In this document: positions 51,562-61,503 of the stretch, in pieces
How the letters are laid out: each line of letters opens with the position of its first letter
Position numbering within the stretch: position 1 is the first letter of the stretch
Source: Pseudoduganella violaceinigra DSM 15887
Lineage (GTDB): Bacteria > Pseudomonadota > Gammaproteobacteria > Burkholderiales > Burkholderiaceae_D
DNA length: 64,000 nucleotides
Assembly (NCBI RefSeq): GCF_000425385.1
Contig: NZ_AUDI01000004.1
Coordinates: 496,001 to 560,000, forward strand
Direction of reading: 5' to 3'
The notes under the pieces: generated by a model
The model's database searches: none
The model's input: the letters and a program-made list of their open reading frames with translations, nothing else
Told to the model about the DNA's origin: nothing
Translations under genes and position numbers: made by a program

Positions 51562-51981
51562 CTAGGCTGACGCAAATCGTCGGCGCAATAATCTGAAAAA
51601 TCCGCCCACAAGCGGCAATTTCTGAAAAAGCTCCTCGGCCGCATCCCAGTAGTCGCGGTGCATGCAGACCAATCCCTGGCTGTCAAACGTGATGTGTGAG
51701 GCGCCCTCGACCGTATAGGCCTTGCCGAGCAGCTCGAAATCGAAGCTCCAGATGACGAATGCATGCTCGTCCTGCACGATGCGCTGCCGGATGGTGAAGC
51801 GGGGGTTAGATGTGGACTCGAACATGTGCTCGAAGATCCGCTGGATCGCCTGTGTTCCCCGGACGTTGTTGAACGGGTCGCGAAAGCCCGCGTCTGGGGC
51901 GTACAGTTCCGGGACGCGACAGACAGTCTGCGGTGTCAGATGTTCATACCAGTCAAGGAGGGTGTCGAGTGCGGTATTCAA
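51562..51981 (-). CDS. NTF2/SnoaL-like protein, last gene of the lipid operon
   Basis: 139 residues from TTG 51981, which overlaps the SDR stop as TTGA. The longer ATG frame from 52065 would lie inside the SDR gene. LLDWYEHLTPQTV, then YAPDAGFRDPFNNVRG and the late FDSQGLVCMHRDYWD fit the SnoaL-like/nuclear transport factor 2 fold found at the end of Cfa-type operons. Role unknown; possibly a small lipid-binding or isomerase-like protein. Confidence 0.85.
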   Translation of the reverse strand: MNTALDTLLDWYEHLTPQTVCRVPELYAPDAGFRDPFNNVRGTQAIQRIFEHMFESTSNPRFTIRQRIVQDEHAFVIWSFDFELLGKAYTVEGASHITFDSQGLVCMHRDYWDAAEELFQKLPLVGGFFRLLRRRFASA

Positions 51982-52754
51982 GATTTCACCAGTTGGCCTA
52001 TGAGGGCAAATCTCAGCCTGTACGGAAGCATCCGTACTAGTTTGACGAGCAAGGTAAAGCGCCACGGAAAGTGTATCTCGAAGCGTCCGGCGGCAACTCC
52101 CCGCATGATTGCCGATGCGGCCTCGTCTGGGCTCAGCATGGCGGGCATGTGGAAATCGTTACGCGCAGTCAGCTGCGTATTGACGAAACCTGGGTTGATC
52201 AAATACACGTCAAGCCCTTTGGGATGCAGGTCGCTGTACAGAATCTCGGCAAGGTTGATCAGTGCAGCCTTGCTGGGTCCATACACGCTCGCATTGGGCA
52301 GACCAATCCAGCCTGCTACGCTGGCGATAATGGCTATGCCGCCCGAACCGCGCTCCAGCATGGCAGGAAGGATTGTCGCCAATCCGCAGTAAAGACTGCC
52401 CAAATTGATGCTTAATGTGCGCTTCGAGCCGGCAGGGGTAACTTCCCAGCTGCGTTCGGGCCGGTACTCGGCGGCGCAGAAAATGACGAGGTCAACTCCG
52501 CCAAAGCGCGTCTGGATTTCAGCGTAGGCTTCTTTCCAGGACTGCTCCTCGATAGCATCGAATGAAACCGCCAGGGCGTTCGGATTGCCGCCAGCGAGCG
52601 CCGCCAGGCGGTCCGTGCGGCGGGCCGACAGGGCGACCTTGGCGCCAGCAGCGAGCGCTTGGCTAGCGAGCGAGGCGCCAATGCCGCTGGATGCGCCGAC
52701 GATCCAGAGCCGTTTGCCCTCCCAGCCCTCAAATGGCCGATTCAAGGGGAACAT
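51978..52754 (-). CDS. Short-chain dehydrogenase/reductase of the lipid operon
   Basis: 258 residues. Cofactor loop VGASSGIGASLA (~20-31), FCAAEYRP as the NNAG-equivalent, catalytic Ser in IASVAGW and Tyr-x-x-x-Lys in SVYGPSKAAL. The C-terminal ~40 residues are basic and hydrophobic (FPWRFTLLVKLVRMLPYRLRF), as in SDRs that attach to membranes. Its start overlaps the DUF3833 gene by 13 bases. Confidence 0.92.
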   Translation of the reverse strand: MFPLNRPFEGWEGKRLWIVGASSGIGASLASQALAAGAKVALSARRTDRLAALAGGNPNALAVSFDAIEEQSWKEAYAEIQTRFGGVDLVIFCAAEYRPERSWEVTPAGSKRTLSINLGSLYCGLATILPAMLERGSGGIAIIASVAGWIGLPNASVYGPSKAALINLAEILYSDLHPKGLDVYLINPGFVNTQLTARNDFHMPAMLSPDEAASAIMRGVAAGRFEIHFPWRFTLLVKLVRMLPYRLRFALIGQLVKS

Positions 52755-53272
52755 GATCTTTTCCTGAACATTAAGGTCACCTGGCCAAGCTCGATGCCGA
52801 ACTTGCGCATGGTGGCACGATTAATCATGGTGCATTCGTCGATGAGGAACATCCAGTCGTCGAAATGCATTTCGTAGGTGCTGCCGTCTACGGGCAGAAG
52901 CATGGTGTAACGCCATCGAAGGGCGTTGCCGGCCACTTCGCCGTATGCTTCGCCTTTGACATCGGCGGCCGTTCCTTGCCAGCGCCCCTGCGCTTGCGGA
53001 ACCAAGCGCCATATCCGTCGCTGGCTACTGCCGTCGTCGTATTTGAAGCGCTCGTCCAATCGCAGGCTGTCTCCATCCCTGCTGCCTTCGATTTCGACGC
53101 GGAAGCGCTTGACCACATCGCCATTTCTTTTCTGGAACATGCCCCAGGCATCGGTGGTGCCTGCAAAGAATTCGGCAACGTCGAGCTTTGGCTGGGCAGG
53201 TGCATACTGATGTACATCATTTCCGGCACATGCCGCTAGCAACAGGGCAAGGCAGATCGCTAACTTCTTCAC
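52742..53272 (-). CDS. DUF3833 lipoprotein
   Basis: 176 residues. A lipoprotein signal (MKKLAICLALLLAACAG, lipobox LAAC) leads a beta-rich domain with FFAGTTDAWGMFQKRNGDVVKRF and YEMHFDDWMFLIDECTMINRA, the DUF3833 hallmark. It should be anchored to a membrane facing the periplasm. It overlaps the MFS gene by 56 bases. Function unknown, but the family goes with Cfa/DUF1365 operons. Confidence 0.92.
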   Translation of the reverse strand: MKKLAICLALLLAACAGNDVHQYAPAQPKLDVAEFFAGTTDAWGMFQKRNGDVVKRFRVEIEGSRDGDSLRLDERFKYDDGSSQRRIWRLVPQAQGRWQGTAADVKGEAYGEVAGNALRWRYTMLLPVDGSTYEMHFDDWMFLIDECTMINRATMRKFGIELGQVTLMFRKRSCSP

Positions 53273-54506
53273 GTATCCTCCCCAGCGAAATCATCGCTGC
53301 AAGTTTTAAGAGACAGGGCAGGCCAGCGTAGACCGCGGCCAGGAGATTGCTTGGGCCGTTCCCGGGCTTATAGCCCTGTGCCGCCAGCAGCGGAAGCGCC
53401 AAGCCGGTCAATGCCAGCGCGAGCTTCCCGAGCATGGTGTAAAAGCTGAAATAGATGCCCTTGCCAGGGCTTTCGCCGATTGCCTGAGCGAAGAGTACGG
53501 GCGGCAGTGCGAGGTCGGCCCCCAGTGCTGAACCGGCTGCAAGGCAGACTGCCAGGTAGGGCAGGGTGTCGCCAGGGCCCAGAAGGCCGGCGCCGGCGAA
53601 GGCGCCAATGGATAAGATCATGCCGATGCGCCAGGCTTTGACCGTACCGAGGCGCTTGGCTATGCGAACCCACAAGGGAAGGCAGCACACTGCGGCGGCA
53701 AAGTAGGCAACAAGGAACAGCGCGCTTAGCTCAGGTGCGCGCAATTGGTCGCGGATATAAAAGATCACCAGCGTAGCAGGCAAGGAAACCGACAGCGCGT
53801 TGAGCAGGTAGGGACCCAGCAAGCGTTTGAAACGCTGGTTCCTGAACGCGGAGCGTAATGCTGGCATCCAATGCAATTCCTGCTGCGCTGCTCTGTGCCA
53901 GGTCGGCGCGCCGGAGAGCAGGGCCCATACCGCAATGAAGATAAATACGGCGAAGACAGCGCTATACCATGCCATTCGATACGAGACATGCTCAGGCTCC
54001 GCCGATATCACGGCAGCGGGAACCGCACTGGCGAGCAAGATCCCGAACAGTCCTGCCGCCTCGCGCCAGGCCGCAGGGCCCAGCAGTACTTTGGCCCTTG
54101 CAGCGCTGCCATCCAGGCTGGCGCCCCAGGCGAGATAAGAGATCGACAGGAAGCTGTGGGCGCTATACACCATGATAAGCGCGACCCCAAGCCAGACGGC
54201 AATGTTGCCGTCACTGGGCGGTCGCCAGAGGGCGGTAAAGGCCAGCGCGAGGACGGCGGCGGCGGCTGCCAGGCAGGCGTTCAGGCGGCCCCCGAGCCGG
54301 TCAATCATGAGGCCAAGGAAAGGGTCCTGGAGGGTATCGATCAGGCGCGCCGCAAAAAGCACCCATCCAAGCTGCACCAAGCCCACATTGAGATGTAAGG
54401 CATAAAAGGCCGGTATGTGGACGTACACCGGCAGTGCCGCCATGGCGAGCGGAAGCCCGAGCAGGCCGTAGACCATATAGCCGCTTCTGAATGCGTTCGC
54501 GGTCAC
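53217..54506 (-). CDS. MFS transporter of the GPH/MFS_2 type
   Basis: 429 residues, about twelve membrane helices, with AARLIDTLQDPFLGLMIDRLGGR near the N-terminus, the pattern of glycoside-pentoside-hexuronide:cation symporters. In this operon a lipid or precursor is a more likely cargo than a sugar (inference from context). The ATG overlaps the upstream stop as ATGA. Confidence 0.88.
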   Translation of the reverse strand: MTANAFRSGYMVYGLLGLPLAMAALPVYVHIPAFYALHLNVGLVQLGWVLFAARLIDTLQDPFLGLMIDRLGGRLNACLAAAAAVLALAFTALWRPPSDGNIAVWLGVALIMVYSAHSFLSISYLAWGASLDGSAARAKVLLGPAAWREAAGLFGILLASAVPAAVISAEPEHVSYRMAWYSAVFAVFIFIAVWALLSGAPTWHRAAQQELHWMPALRSAFRNQRFKRLLGPYLLNALSVSLPATLVIFYIRDQLRAPELSALFLVAYFAAAVCCLPLWVRIAKRLGTVKAWRIGMILSIGAFAGAGLLGPGDTLPYLAVCLAAGSALGADLALPPVLFAQAIGESPGKGIYFSFYTMLGKLALALTGLALPLLAAQGYKPGNGPSNLLAAVYAGLPCLLKLAAMISLGRIREEVSDLPCPVASGMCRK

Positions 54507-55072
54507 TGCCGACCTCCAAGCAATTGCCGGCGCAAGCCTTGGTCGCGGCTTGCCTCGTTCAGCCAGATGGCGAAGAAGGCCCGTGCAAGATCAGGGTCGG
54601 GAATCTCGGCCAGCAGCTTGCGTTGATCAAATAGGCGCATGCCATATCCAGGCTGGTTCACTCCGATCAACTGGTCTCCAGGTTCCACGTCGACAAACGC
54701 CTTGCGCAGCTGGTTTTCCCATTGCTTTTGCAGCGATGGATCGTTTGGCGCCGTGCCCAGGCGCCGCATTTCGTCCAGGCTGGTCTGCACCAGGCGTTCG
54801 CGGCTGATGCTGCGGTGATAGGTCAGTTGCAAGGCAAAGCGGGCGGCCGGGTCGAATGGCCGTTGTTCGCACCATAGTGCAGCGTGGTAGATGCGCAGGC
54901 CGAACCAGCGCATCTCGCCGCTGCCGACGGCGACCGCCGCCGGGAACGCATCGCGCCACCCGCCGCCATTGTCGGCCGCTTTCGCTGGTGCGGTAAGGGC
55001 AAGGCTCAGGCACAAGGCCGCCCCGGCCAGCCTAAACCACGGTCGGCTTTGCAAGCAGGAATTGAACGACAT
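54503..55072 (-). CDS. Exported chalcone-isomerase-like protein
   Basis: 189 residues from ATG 55072, with a signal peptide (LAGAALCLSLALTAPAKA). VGSGEMRWFGLRIYHAALWCE and LTYHRSISRERLVQTSLDEM match the bacterial chalcone-isomerase-like (CHI-like) periplasmic family, whose members may bind fatty acids rather than flavonoids. It overlaps the end of the Cfa gene by 41 bases. A frame open up to 55522 lies within Cfa and is rejected. Confidence 0.85.
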   Translation of the reverse strand: MSFNSCLQSRPWFRLAGAALCLSLALTAPAKAADNGGGWRDAFPAAVAVGSGEMRWFGLRIYHAALWCEQRPFDPAARFALQLTYHRSISRERLVQTSLDEMRRLGTAPNDPSLQKQWENQLRKAFVDVEPGDQLIGVNQPGYGMRLFDQRKLLAEIPDPDLARAFFAIWLNEASRDQGLRRQLLGGRQ

Positions 55073-56246
55073 TGGTTCTTCCCTCATCGAATGCGGCTTC
55101 GCAATAGGAAAAGTACAGGTGCCAAATGCGCTGGAAGTGGGTGTCGAAGCCGAGTCCACCGACTTCCTGCCGCTGTGCGAAGCATTGCTTGTCCCAGCGC
55201 CGCAGGGTCTCGGCGTAGTCCTGGCCAAATGCGTGAATGTCCTGCGTTGCAAGACCGGCGCGCGCCGCTTGCTGGATGAAGCGCTCAACGCTTGGCAGCA
55301 TCCCGCCGGGGAAAATATATTGCTGGATAAAGTCGGTGCTGCTGCGGTAGCGCTCAAAATGCCGCTCGCCGATCGTAATCGATTGCACCAGCGCCTTCCC
55401 GCCGGGCCGCAAACGGCGCGAGACCGCCTTGAAGTAGTCGGGCCAATACTTCTCGCCGACGGCTTCGAACATCTCGATCGATACGACGGCGTCATATTCG
55501 CCGTTGATGTCGCGATAGTCACGCAGCTCCAGTTCGACCCGGTCTTCCAGGCCTTGCTGCACGATTCTTTGTTTTGCGTGCTCCAGCTGGGAGGGCGAAA
55601 TGGTCAGCCCATGGACGTGGATGCCTTGTTTTGCGGCTTGCTCTGCGAATCCACCCCAGCCGCAGCCAATTTCCAGCACCCGCTGGCCAGGACGCAGCCC
55701 GAGCGTGTCGATGATGCGCTGGTACTTGCGCCGCTGCGCTTCTTCCAGCGGCAGGGTGAAATCCCCGTTGAATAACGCACTGGAATACGTCCAGGTCGGA
55801 TCGAGCCAAAGCGCGTAGAAGTCATTGCCCAGATCGTAGTGCGCGTGAATATTGCGTTTGCTGCCAGCCCGCGTATTGGGACGAAGCAAGTGGCGCAAAC
55901 GATACCAGCAACGGGCGAATACCCCGCCGAACAGTGCGCGCTCCAGCACATGCTCATTGCGCAAGGCAAGGCGCAGCAAGGCCGTAAGGTCTGGACTGTC
56001 AATCCAGCCCGCACCATAGGCCTCGGCAAAGCCAATGTCCCCCGCACGCAGGATGCGCGAGCACGCGCGCCAGTCGCTCACTCTCAATGTGGCGCGCTCC
56101 GGCGTGTGGATGTCGCCGAACTCCATGCGGGTTTCGTCCGGTGTGATGAGGGTCAAATGGCCATGCCGGATGCGCCCGAGTAGTGACAGGAATAGCTTGG
56201 CGCCAGGAGGTGCCGCGAGTTGGCGGATCGATAGGGAGTGGTTCAT
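55032..56246 (-). CDS. cfa: Cyclopropane-fatty-acyl-phospholipid synthase family methyltransferase
   Basis: 404 residues. The AdoMet loop VLEIGCGWGGFAEQAA (190-205) and the motif HYDLGNDFYALWLDPTWTYSSALF (136-159) are characteristic of Cfa. These enzymes add a methylene or methyl from AdoMet to the double bond of an unsaturated acyl chain in a phospholipid at the cytoplasmic membrane face. The accompanying FAD oxidoreductase and DUF1365 gene suggest a modified product (for example methylated or furan-type fatty acid) rather than plain cyclopropane. ATGA overlap with the upstream gene. Confidence 0.93.
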   Translation of the reverse strand: MNHSLSIRQLAAPPGAKLFLSLLGRIRHGHLTLITPDETRMEFGDIHTPERATLRVSDWRACSRILRAGDIGFAEAYGAGWIDSPDLTALLRLALRNEHVLERALFGGVFARCWYRLRHLLRPNTRAGSKRNIHAHYDLGNDFYALWLDPTWTYSSALFNGDFTLPLEEAQRRKYQRIIDTLGLRPGQRVLEIGCGWGGFAEQAAKQGIHVHGLTISPSQLEHAKQRIVQQGLEDRVELELRDYRDINGEYDAVVSIEMFEAVGEKYWPDYFKAVSRRLRPGGKALVQSITIGERHFERYRSSTDFIQQYIFPGGMLPSVERFIQQAARAGLATQDIHAFGQDYAETLRRWDKQCFAQRQEVGGLGFDTHFQRIWHLYFSYCEAAFDEGRTNVVQFLLAKPTVV

Positions 56247-57010
56247 TGCCAGGTTTCCTCTTGCTGATTACGGTGTTTATTGCCATTCTTTCCGAAGAAA
56301 GGCACGCCTTTGCACCACAGGCGGAGGGCTTGCCAGTGAATGCGTGCCACGATGCCGATGCATAGCAAAGGCTGTTTGACCAGGGCCCCGAGCAATGTGC
56401 GGCCGCTGCAAGGTTCAGGCTTTCCGGCGATGGCGGTTTCCAGTAGGAGCCCGCTGGCGTCGTGATAATCGATCTTGGTCAAATGCCGGTCTGCTCCCAG
56501 GCGGAACTGGAAACGATATTCGCCTTCCACCTGGCAGAACGGTGATACGTGCAGCCGTTTCAAGCATGAGGCCTGGCCGTCGCGGCTGTCCGGCCGCAAA
56601 AGGTAGCAATGGCTGTCGCCGAAGGTGTTGTTTACTTCGGCCAGCACGGCTTTCAGCGAGCCCTGTGCGTCGTAGCAATGCCAGAAATTCACGGGATTGA
56701 AGACAAAGCCCGCAATGCGGGGAAAGGTCTGAAGCCAGATCTCGCCGTCGGCGCCGATGCCGTGTTCGCGCAGCAGCCTGCGCATCCATGCATCGAGGCT
56801 GGTGCCGTCACGGGGGCCATAGTCGCTGGTGCGGATCGATGCGATGCGCCGCTTATCGACGCCGAACCAGGCCGAGGTGCATTCGTCCAGGCGGCCCAGG
56901 TTCAGTCGCAGATAAAATACGGGATAGCTGAAACGATTGCGGGTCGGGCGCAAGCGGTCATGCACCACATGCCCTTGTACCAGCTGCATGGGGGCTGGGC
57001 GGCCGCTCAT
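56243..57010 (-). CDS. DUF1365 protein
   Basis: 255 residues, with VQGHVVHDRLRPTRNRFSYPVFYL at the start, then FNPVNFWHCYD and AEVNNTFGDSHCYLL, which define DUF1365. The family is nearly always coupled to an FAD oxidoreductase and a Cfa-like enzyme, as here. Function unsettled. Overlaps both neighbours by four bases. Confidence 0.93.
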   Translation of the reverse strand: MSGRPAPMQLVQGHVVHDRLRPTRNRFSYPVFYLRLNLGRLDECTSAWFGVDKRRIASIRTSDYGPRDGTSLDAWMRRLLREHGIGADGEIWLQTFPRIAGFVFNPVNFWHCYDAQGSLKAVLAEVNNTFGDSHCYLLRPDSRDGQASCLKRLHVSPFCQVEGEYRFQFRLGADRHLTKIDYHDASGLLLETAIAGKPEPCSGRTLLGALVKQPLLCIGIVARIHWQALRLWCKGVPFFGKNGNKHRNQQEETWQ

Positions 57011-58287
57011 GGCAGGACGGCCCAGTCGGGAGCTGCGCCAAAAGCCTGCGCCACACGCAATGCGGACTTGAGGCCATCCTCATGGAAGCCGTAGCCGGTC
57101 CAGGCGCCGGCGTGCCAGACCTGGCGGCGACCCTGGATCTCGTGCAGCCGCTGTTGTGCATCGATGGTGGACTGGTCCATGACCGGGTGTTCATATTCAA
57201 AGCTTGCGAGTATCTTTTCTTCCGCGGGTGGCTGCTGGGGATTGAGCGTCACCAGCACGGGCGTTTTCAAGGGCAGGCTCTGAAGCTGGTTCAGCCAATA
57301 CGTGACGCAGACGGGGCGTTGGCCATCATGCTCGACTCCGGACAGATAGTTCCATGCTGACCAAAGCTTGCGCCGGCGCGGCATCAGGCTCTCGTCCGTG
57401 TGCAGCCAGGCGGCGTTGGTCTGGTAACGTACGCCGCCAAGGATGTCGCGCTCCTCGGCGCTTGCATCGGCCAACAATGCCAAGGAAGTGGGCGCGTGGG
57501 TGGCGAGCACCGCGGCGTCAAACACCTCCGCGCCAGCAGCGGTGCGCACCGTGGCTTTTCCGGCATTGCGTTCGATAGCCTCGACGCGCGTATCGAGGCG
57601 GCAATCGGGTAATGTGGCCGCAATACGGCGAACGTATTCGCGAGACCCGCCACGAACCGTGCACCACTGGGGCCGGTCGTTGACCTGCAACAGAGCGTGA
57701 TTGAGGCAAAACCGCAAGAACGTGGCGGCAGGGAATTTCAGGATGTCGGCCGGTGTGCTCGACCAGATCGACGCTGCCATCGGCAGCAGGTAAGCATCGC
57801 GGAACATCGCGCCGTACGCATTTTCCTGCAGCAGTTCGCCAAGCGAAAGGGGCTTGCCATGCGCTTCGTTCAGATAGCGCCGCGAATTGCGGTTGAAGTG
57901 CAAGATGTTTGCCACCATGCGGAGGAAGGAGGGCGACAGGATGCGCAAACGTTGTGCAAACAAGGTATCCAGGCTCGTGCCGGCCCATTCCAATGCGCCG
58001 TTTTCCATCGACACTGCGAAGGACATATCGCTTGCGATGCTTGGCACGTTCAGCTCGCGCAGCAGTTCAATGAAATTCGGGTAGGTGCGCTCGTTATAGA
58101 CCAGGAAGCCGGTATCGACCCCGCAAGTCGCCCCTTCCAGATACACATCCACGGTATTGGAATGGCCGCCAAGGTATCGGCCCGCCTCGAACAGCACCAC
58201 ATCGTGATGCCGGTTCAGGAAATAGGCGGTAGCCAGGCCGGAGATGCCGGCGCCAATGACTGCAATACGTTGACGTGTCTGATTCAT
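57007..58287 (-). CDS. FAD-dependent oxidoreductase, first gene of the Cfa operon
   Basis: 426 residues. The dinucleotide fold IAVIGAGISGLATAYFLNRH (8-27) and GRYLGGHSNTVDV are typical of the amine-oxidase/phytoene-desaturase-like flavoproteins linked to Cfa and DUF1365. It would oxidise or desaturate the acyl product. The start faces a TetR gene 94 bases away across a region with TetR-type inverted repeats. Confidence 0.93.
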   Translation of the reverse strand: MNQTRQRIAVIGAGISGLATAYFLNRHHDVVLFEAGRYLGGHSNTVDVYLEGATCGVDTGFLVYNERTYPNFIELLRELNVPSIASDMSFAVSMENGALEWAGTSLDTLFAQRLRILSPSFLRMVANILHFNRNSRRYLNEAHGKPLSLGELLQENAYGAMFRDAYLLPMAASIWSSTPADILKFPAATFLRFCLNHALLQVNDRPQWCTVRGGSREYVRRIAATLPDCRLDTRVEAIERNAGKATVRTAAGAEVFDAAVLATHAPTSLALLADASAEERDILGGVRYQTNAAWLHTDESLMPRRRKLWSAWNYLSGVEHDGQRPVCVTYWLNQLQSLPLKTPVLVTLNPQQPPAEEKILASFEYEHPVMDQSTIDAQQRLHEIQGRRQVWHAGAWTGYGFHEDGLKSALRVAQAFGAAPDWAVLP

Positions 58288-58334
58288 TTTTGGATGGGAA
58301 TGAAGATGGGCTCGCTACCCTTGTGCTAATATTA

Positions 58335-58369
58335 CTACCAACAAATAACAAAAGCTACTGATTGGTAGC
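58335..58369. promoter_or_regulatory. Putative TetR operator between the Cfa operon and the tetR gene
   Basis: Two nested symmetries: GCTAC-TGATTG-GTAGC (58354-58369) and the wider pair CTACCAA (58335-58341) / TTGGTAG (58362-58368). They lie between two divergent starts, 48-67 bases from the FAD gene start and 13-47 bases from the tetR start, where a repressor would block both promoters. Confidence 0.65.
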
Positions 58370-58381
58370 GAAAATTTACTC

Positions 58382-58987
58382 ATGAGTATCCTGTCGAAAT
58401 TCAGCTTTAAGGATCAGGCATTCAAGCTGCGGGAAAACGCCATTCTCGACGCTGCTACTGCTGTGTTGGGTAGCAAGGGCTATGACCTGATGACGATGGA
58501 TGACGTTGCCGGGGCGGTGGGCATCTCGAAGCCCAGCCTCTACAAGCACTTCAAATCGAAAGAAGAGCTCGTCGGGCAAGCGATGATCCGGCTCCTTGAG
58601 GGCGCGATAGAGCAGATCGGCGGGCTACCGCCGCATTTCAGTGCCTGTGAAAAGCTGGAAGCCCTGCTGGAATGGGCTTTGCGCGTGCGCCTGGGCGGCG
58701 GCCTGCCATTCCTGCCATCGACCAGTCCGCATGTCCGGGATATGTTGATGCGGAATTTCAAGTACATGACGCGGGTGCTCAAGCTGAACCGGATGCTGGA
58801 AAGCCTGGTGAAGCAGGCCCAAAAGGATGGTCAGCTCGACGCGGCGCTGCCGGCGGACGTCATCTTGTTCAGCTACTACGCGCGCACCTGCGACCCGGCG
58901 GTTGAATTCTTGCAGAAGTTCAGCAAGATGGCTGACGACGATATAGTGCGGCACATGCTTCGCGTTGCCTTCTCGGGCATCCGCTAA
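58382..58987 (+). CDS. TetR-family regulator, probable controller of the Cfa operon
   Basis: 201 residues. N-terminal helix-turn-helix (about 18-64) with LMTMDDVAGAVGISKPSLYKHFKSK, and a C-terminal ligand domain without recognisable signature. Divergent from the Cfa operon with a shared operator candidate, so self- and operon repression is likely. The natural ligand could be a fatty acid or lipid stress signal (inference). Confidence 0.93.
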   Translation: MSILSKFSFKDQAFKLRENAILDAATAVLGSKGYDLMTMDDVAGAVGISKPSLYKHFKSKEELVGQAMIRLLEGAIEQIGGLPPHFSACEKLEALLEWALRVRLGGGLPFLPSTSPHVRDMLMRNFKYMTRVLKLNRMLESLVKQAQKDGQLDAALPADVILFSYYARTCDPAVEFLQKFSKMADDDIVRHMLRVAFSGIR

Positions 58988-59008
58988 CGGTCGCCGACGC
59001 GCCGCATT

Positions 59009-59039
59009 GGCAAAGCCCCTGCACTCCAGGGGCTTTGCC
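59009..59039 (+). terminator. Terminator after the tetR gene
   Basis: Perfect 12-base stem GGCAAAGCCCCT / AGGGGCTTTGCC with a seven-base loop, followed by ATATTTT. It separates tetR from the dehydrogenase operon. Confidence 0.85.
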
Positions 59040-59234
59040 ATATTTTGCGGCTCCCCCTTCTTGGGGGCGGCAAATCATGCTACTCTGTCATTGCTTTAGA
59101 GGAAATATTTCCGTGCCCGCCTTTGCAAGCCAAGGCGGGTGGTTCCACAGTCCAGGCAGGGCGGCGCTATCAGCCACCGGCCGGCCGGGACTGATTACAA
59201 CAAGTGCGACACGACCGCACATGAAGGAATCTGA

Positions 59235-60467
<1,233 letters not shown>

Positions 60468-60468
60468 G

Positions 60469-61500
60469 ATGGCGGAAAATACAGTGAAAACTTCCATGAC
60501 CATGATCCAGGCGCTGCGCTCGGCGATGGATGTGATGATGGAGAAGGACGACAACGTCGTGGTCTTCGGCCAGGACGTGGGCTATTTTGGCGGCGTGTTC
60601 CGCTGCACTGAAGGCCTGCAAAAGAAATACGGCAAGTCGCGCGTATTCGATACGCCGATTTCCGAAGGCGGCATCGTCGGCGTGGCGATCGGCATGGGCG
60701 CTTACGGACTGCGGCCGTGCCTTGAAATCCAGTTTGCCGATTACATCTATCCGGCCTATGACCAGATCGTGTCCGAAGCGGCACGCCTGCGCTTCCGTTC
60801 GGCGGGCGACTTTACCGCGCCGATCACCATCCGCACGCCTTGCGGCGGCGGCATTTACGGCGGCCAGACCCACAGCCAGAGCCCGGAGGCGGTTTTTGCC
60901 CACGTATGCGGTTTGCGCACCGTGATGCCGTCCAATCCTTACGACGCCAAGGGCCTGCTGATTTCCTCGATCGAGAATGACGATCCGGTGATCTTCCTGG
61001 AGCCGAAACGCCTGTACAACGGGCCGTTCGACGGCCACCACGACAAACCGGTCGTGCCATGGTCGCAGAACCCGCTGGGGGAGGTGCCGGAGGGTTATTA
61101 CACCGTCCCGCTGGACAAGGCGGCCATCTTCCGGCCCGGTAAGCAGCTTACCGTGCTCGCTTACGGCACCATGGTCTGGGTGTGCGAAGCGGCGGCGCGG
61201 GAGACCGGCATCGATGCCGAGATCATCGATTTGCGCAGCCTGTGGCCGCTGGACCTGGAAACGATCGTTGAATCGGTCAAAAAGACAGGCCGCTGCGTGG
61301 TGGTGCATGAGGCAACGCGCACCTGCGGGTTCGGCGCGGAGCTGGTATCGCTGGTGCAGGAACATTGCTTCTACCATCTGGAAGCGCCAATCGAACGCGT
61401 GACGGGTTGGGATACGCCTTATCCGCATGCGCAGGAATGGGCGTATTTCCCGGGGCCGGCGCGCGTTGGCGCGGCGTTCAAACGTACGGTGGAGGCATAA
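60469..61500 (+). CDS. bkdA2: Branched-chain 2-oxoacid dehydrogenase E1 beta subunit
   Basis: 343 residues. VFGQDVGYFGGVFRCTEGLQ and FDTPISEGGIVGVAIGMGAYG near the N-terminus, then PCGGGIYGGQTHSQSPEA and the C-terminal transketolase half (LTVLAYGTMVW, EIIDLRSLWPLD). Two bases after E1 alpha. Forms the alpha2-beta2 E1. Confidence 0.95.
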   Translation: MAENTVKTSMTMIQALRSAMDVMMEKDDNVVVFGQDVGYFGGVFRCTEGLQKKYGKSRVFDTPISEGGIVGVAIGMGAYGLRPCLEIQFADYIYPAYDQIVSEAARLRFRSAGDFTAPITIRTPCGGGIYGGQTHSQSPEAVFAHVCGLRTVMPSNPYDAKGLLISSIENDDPVIFLEPKRLYNGPFDGHHDKPVVPWSQNPLGEVPEGYYTVPLDKAAIFRPGKQLTVLAYGTMVWVCEAAARETGIDAEIIDLRSLWPLDLETIVESVKKTGRCVVVHEATRTCGFGAELVSLVQEHCFYHLEAPIERVTGWDTPYPHAQEWAYFPGPARVGAAFKRTVEA

Positions 61501-61503
61501 AAG

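Noticed and set aside
54503..55522. 339-residue version of the CHI-like gene
   Set aside because: The first 150 residues are antisense-free but out-of-frame with Cfa and Ser/Arg-rich; the signal peptide begins at 55072.
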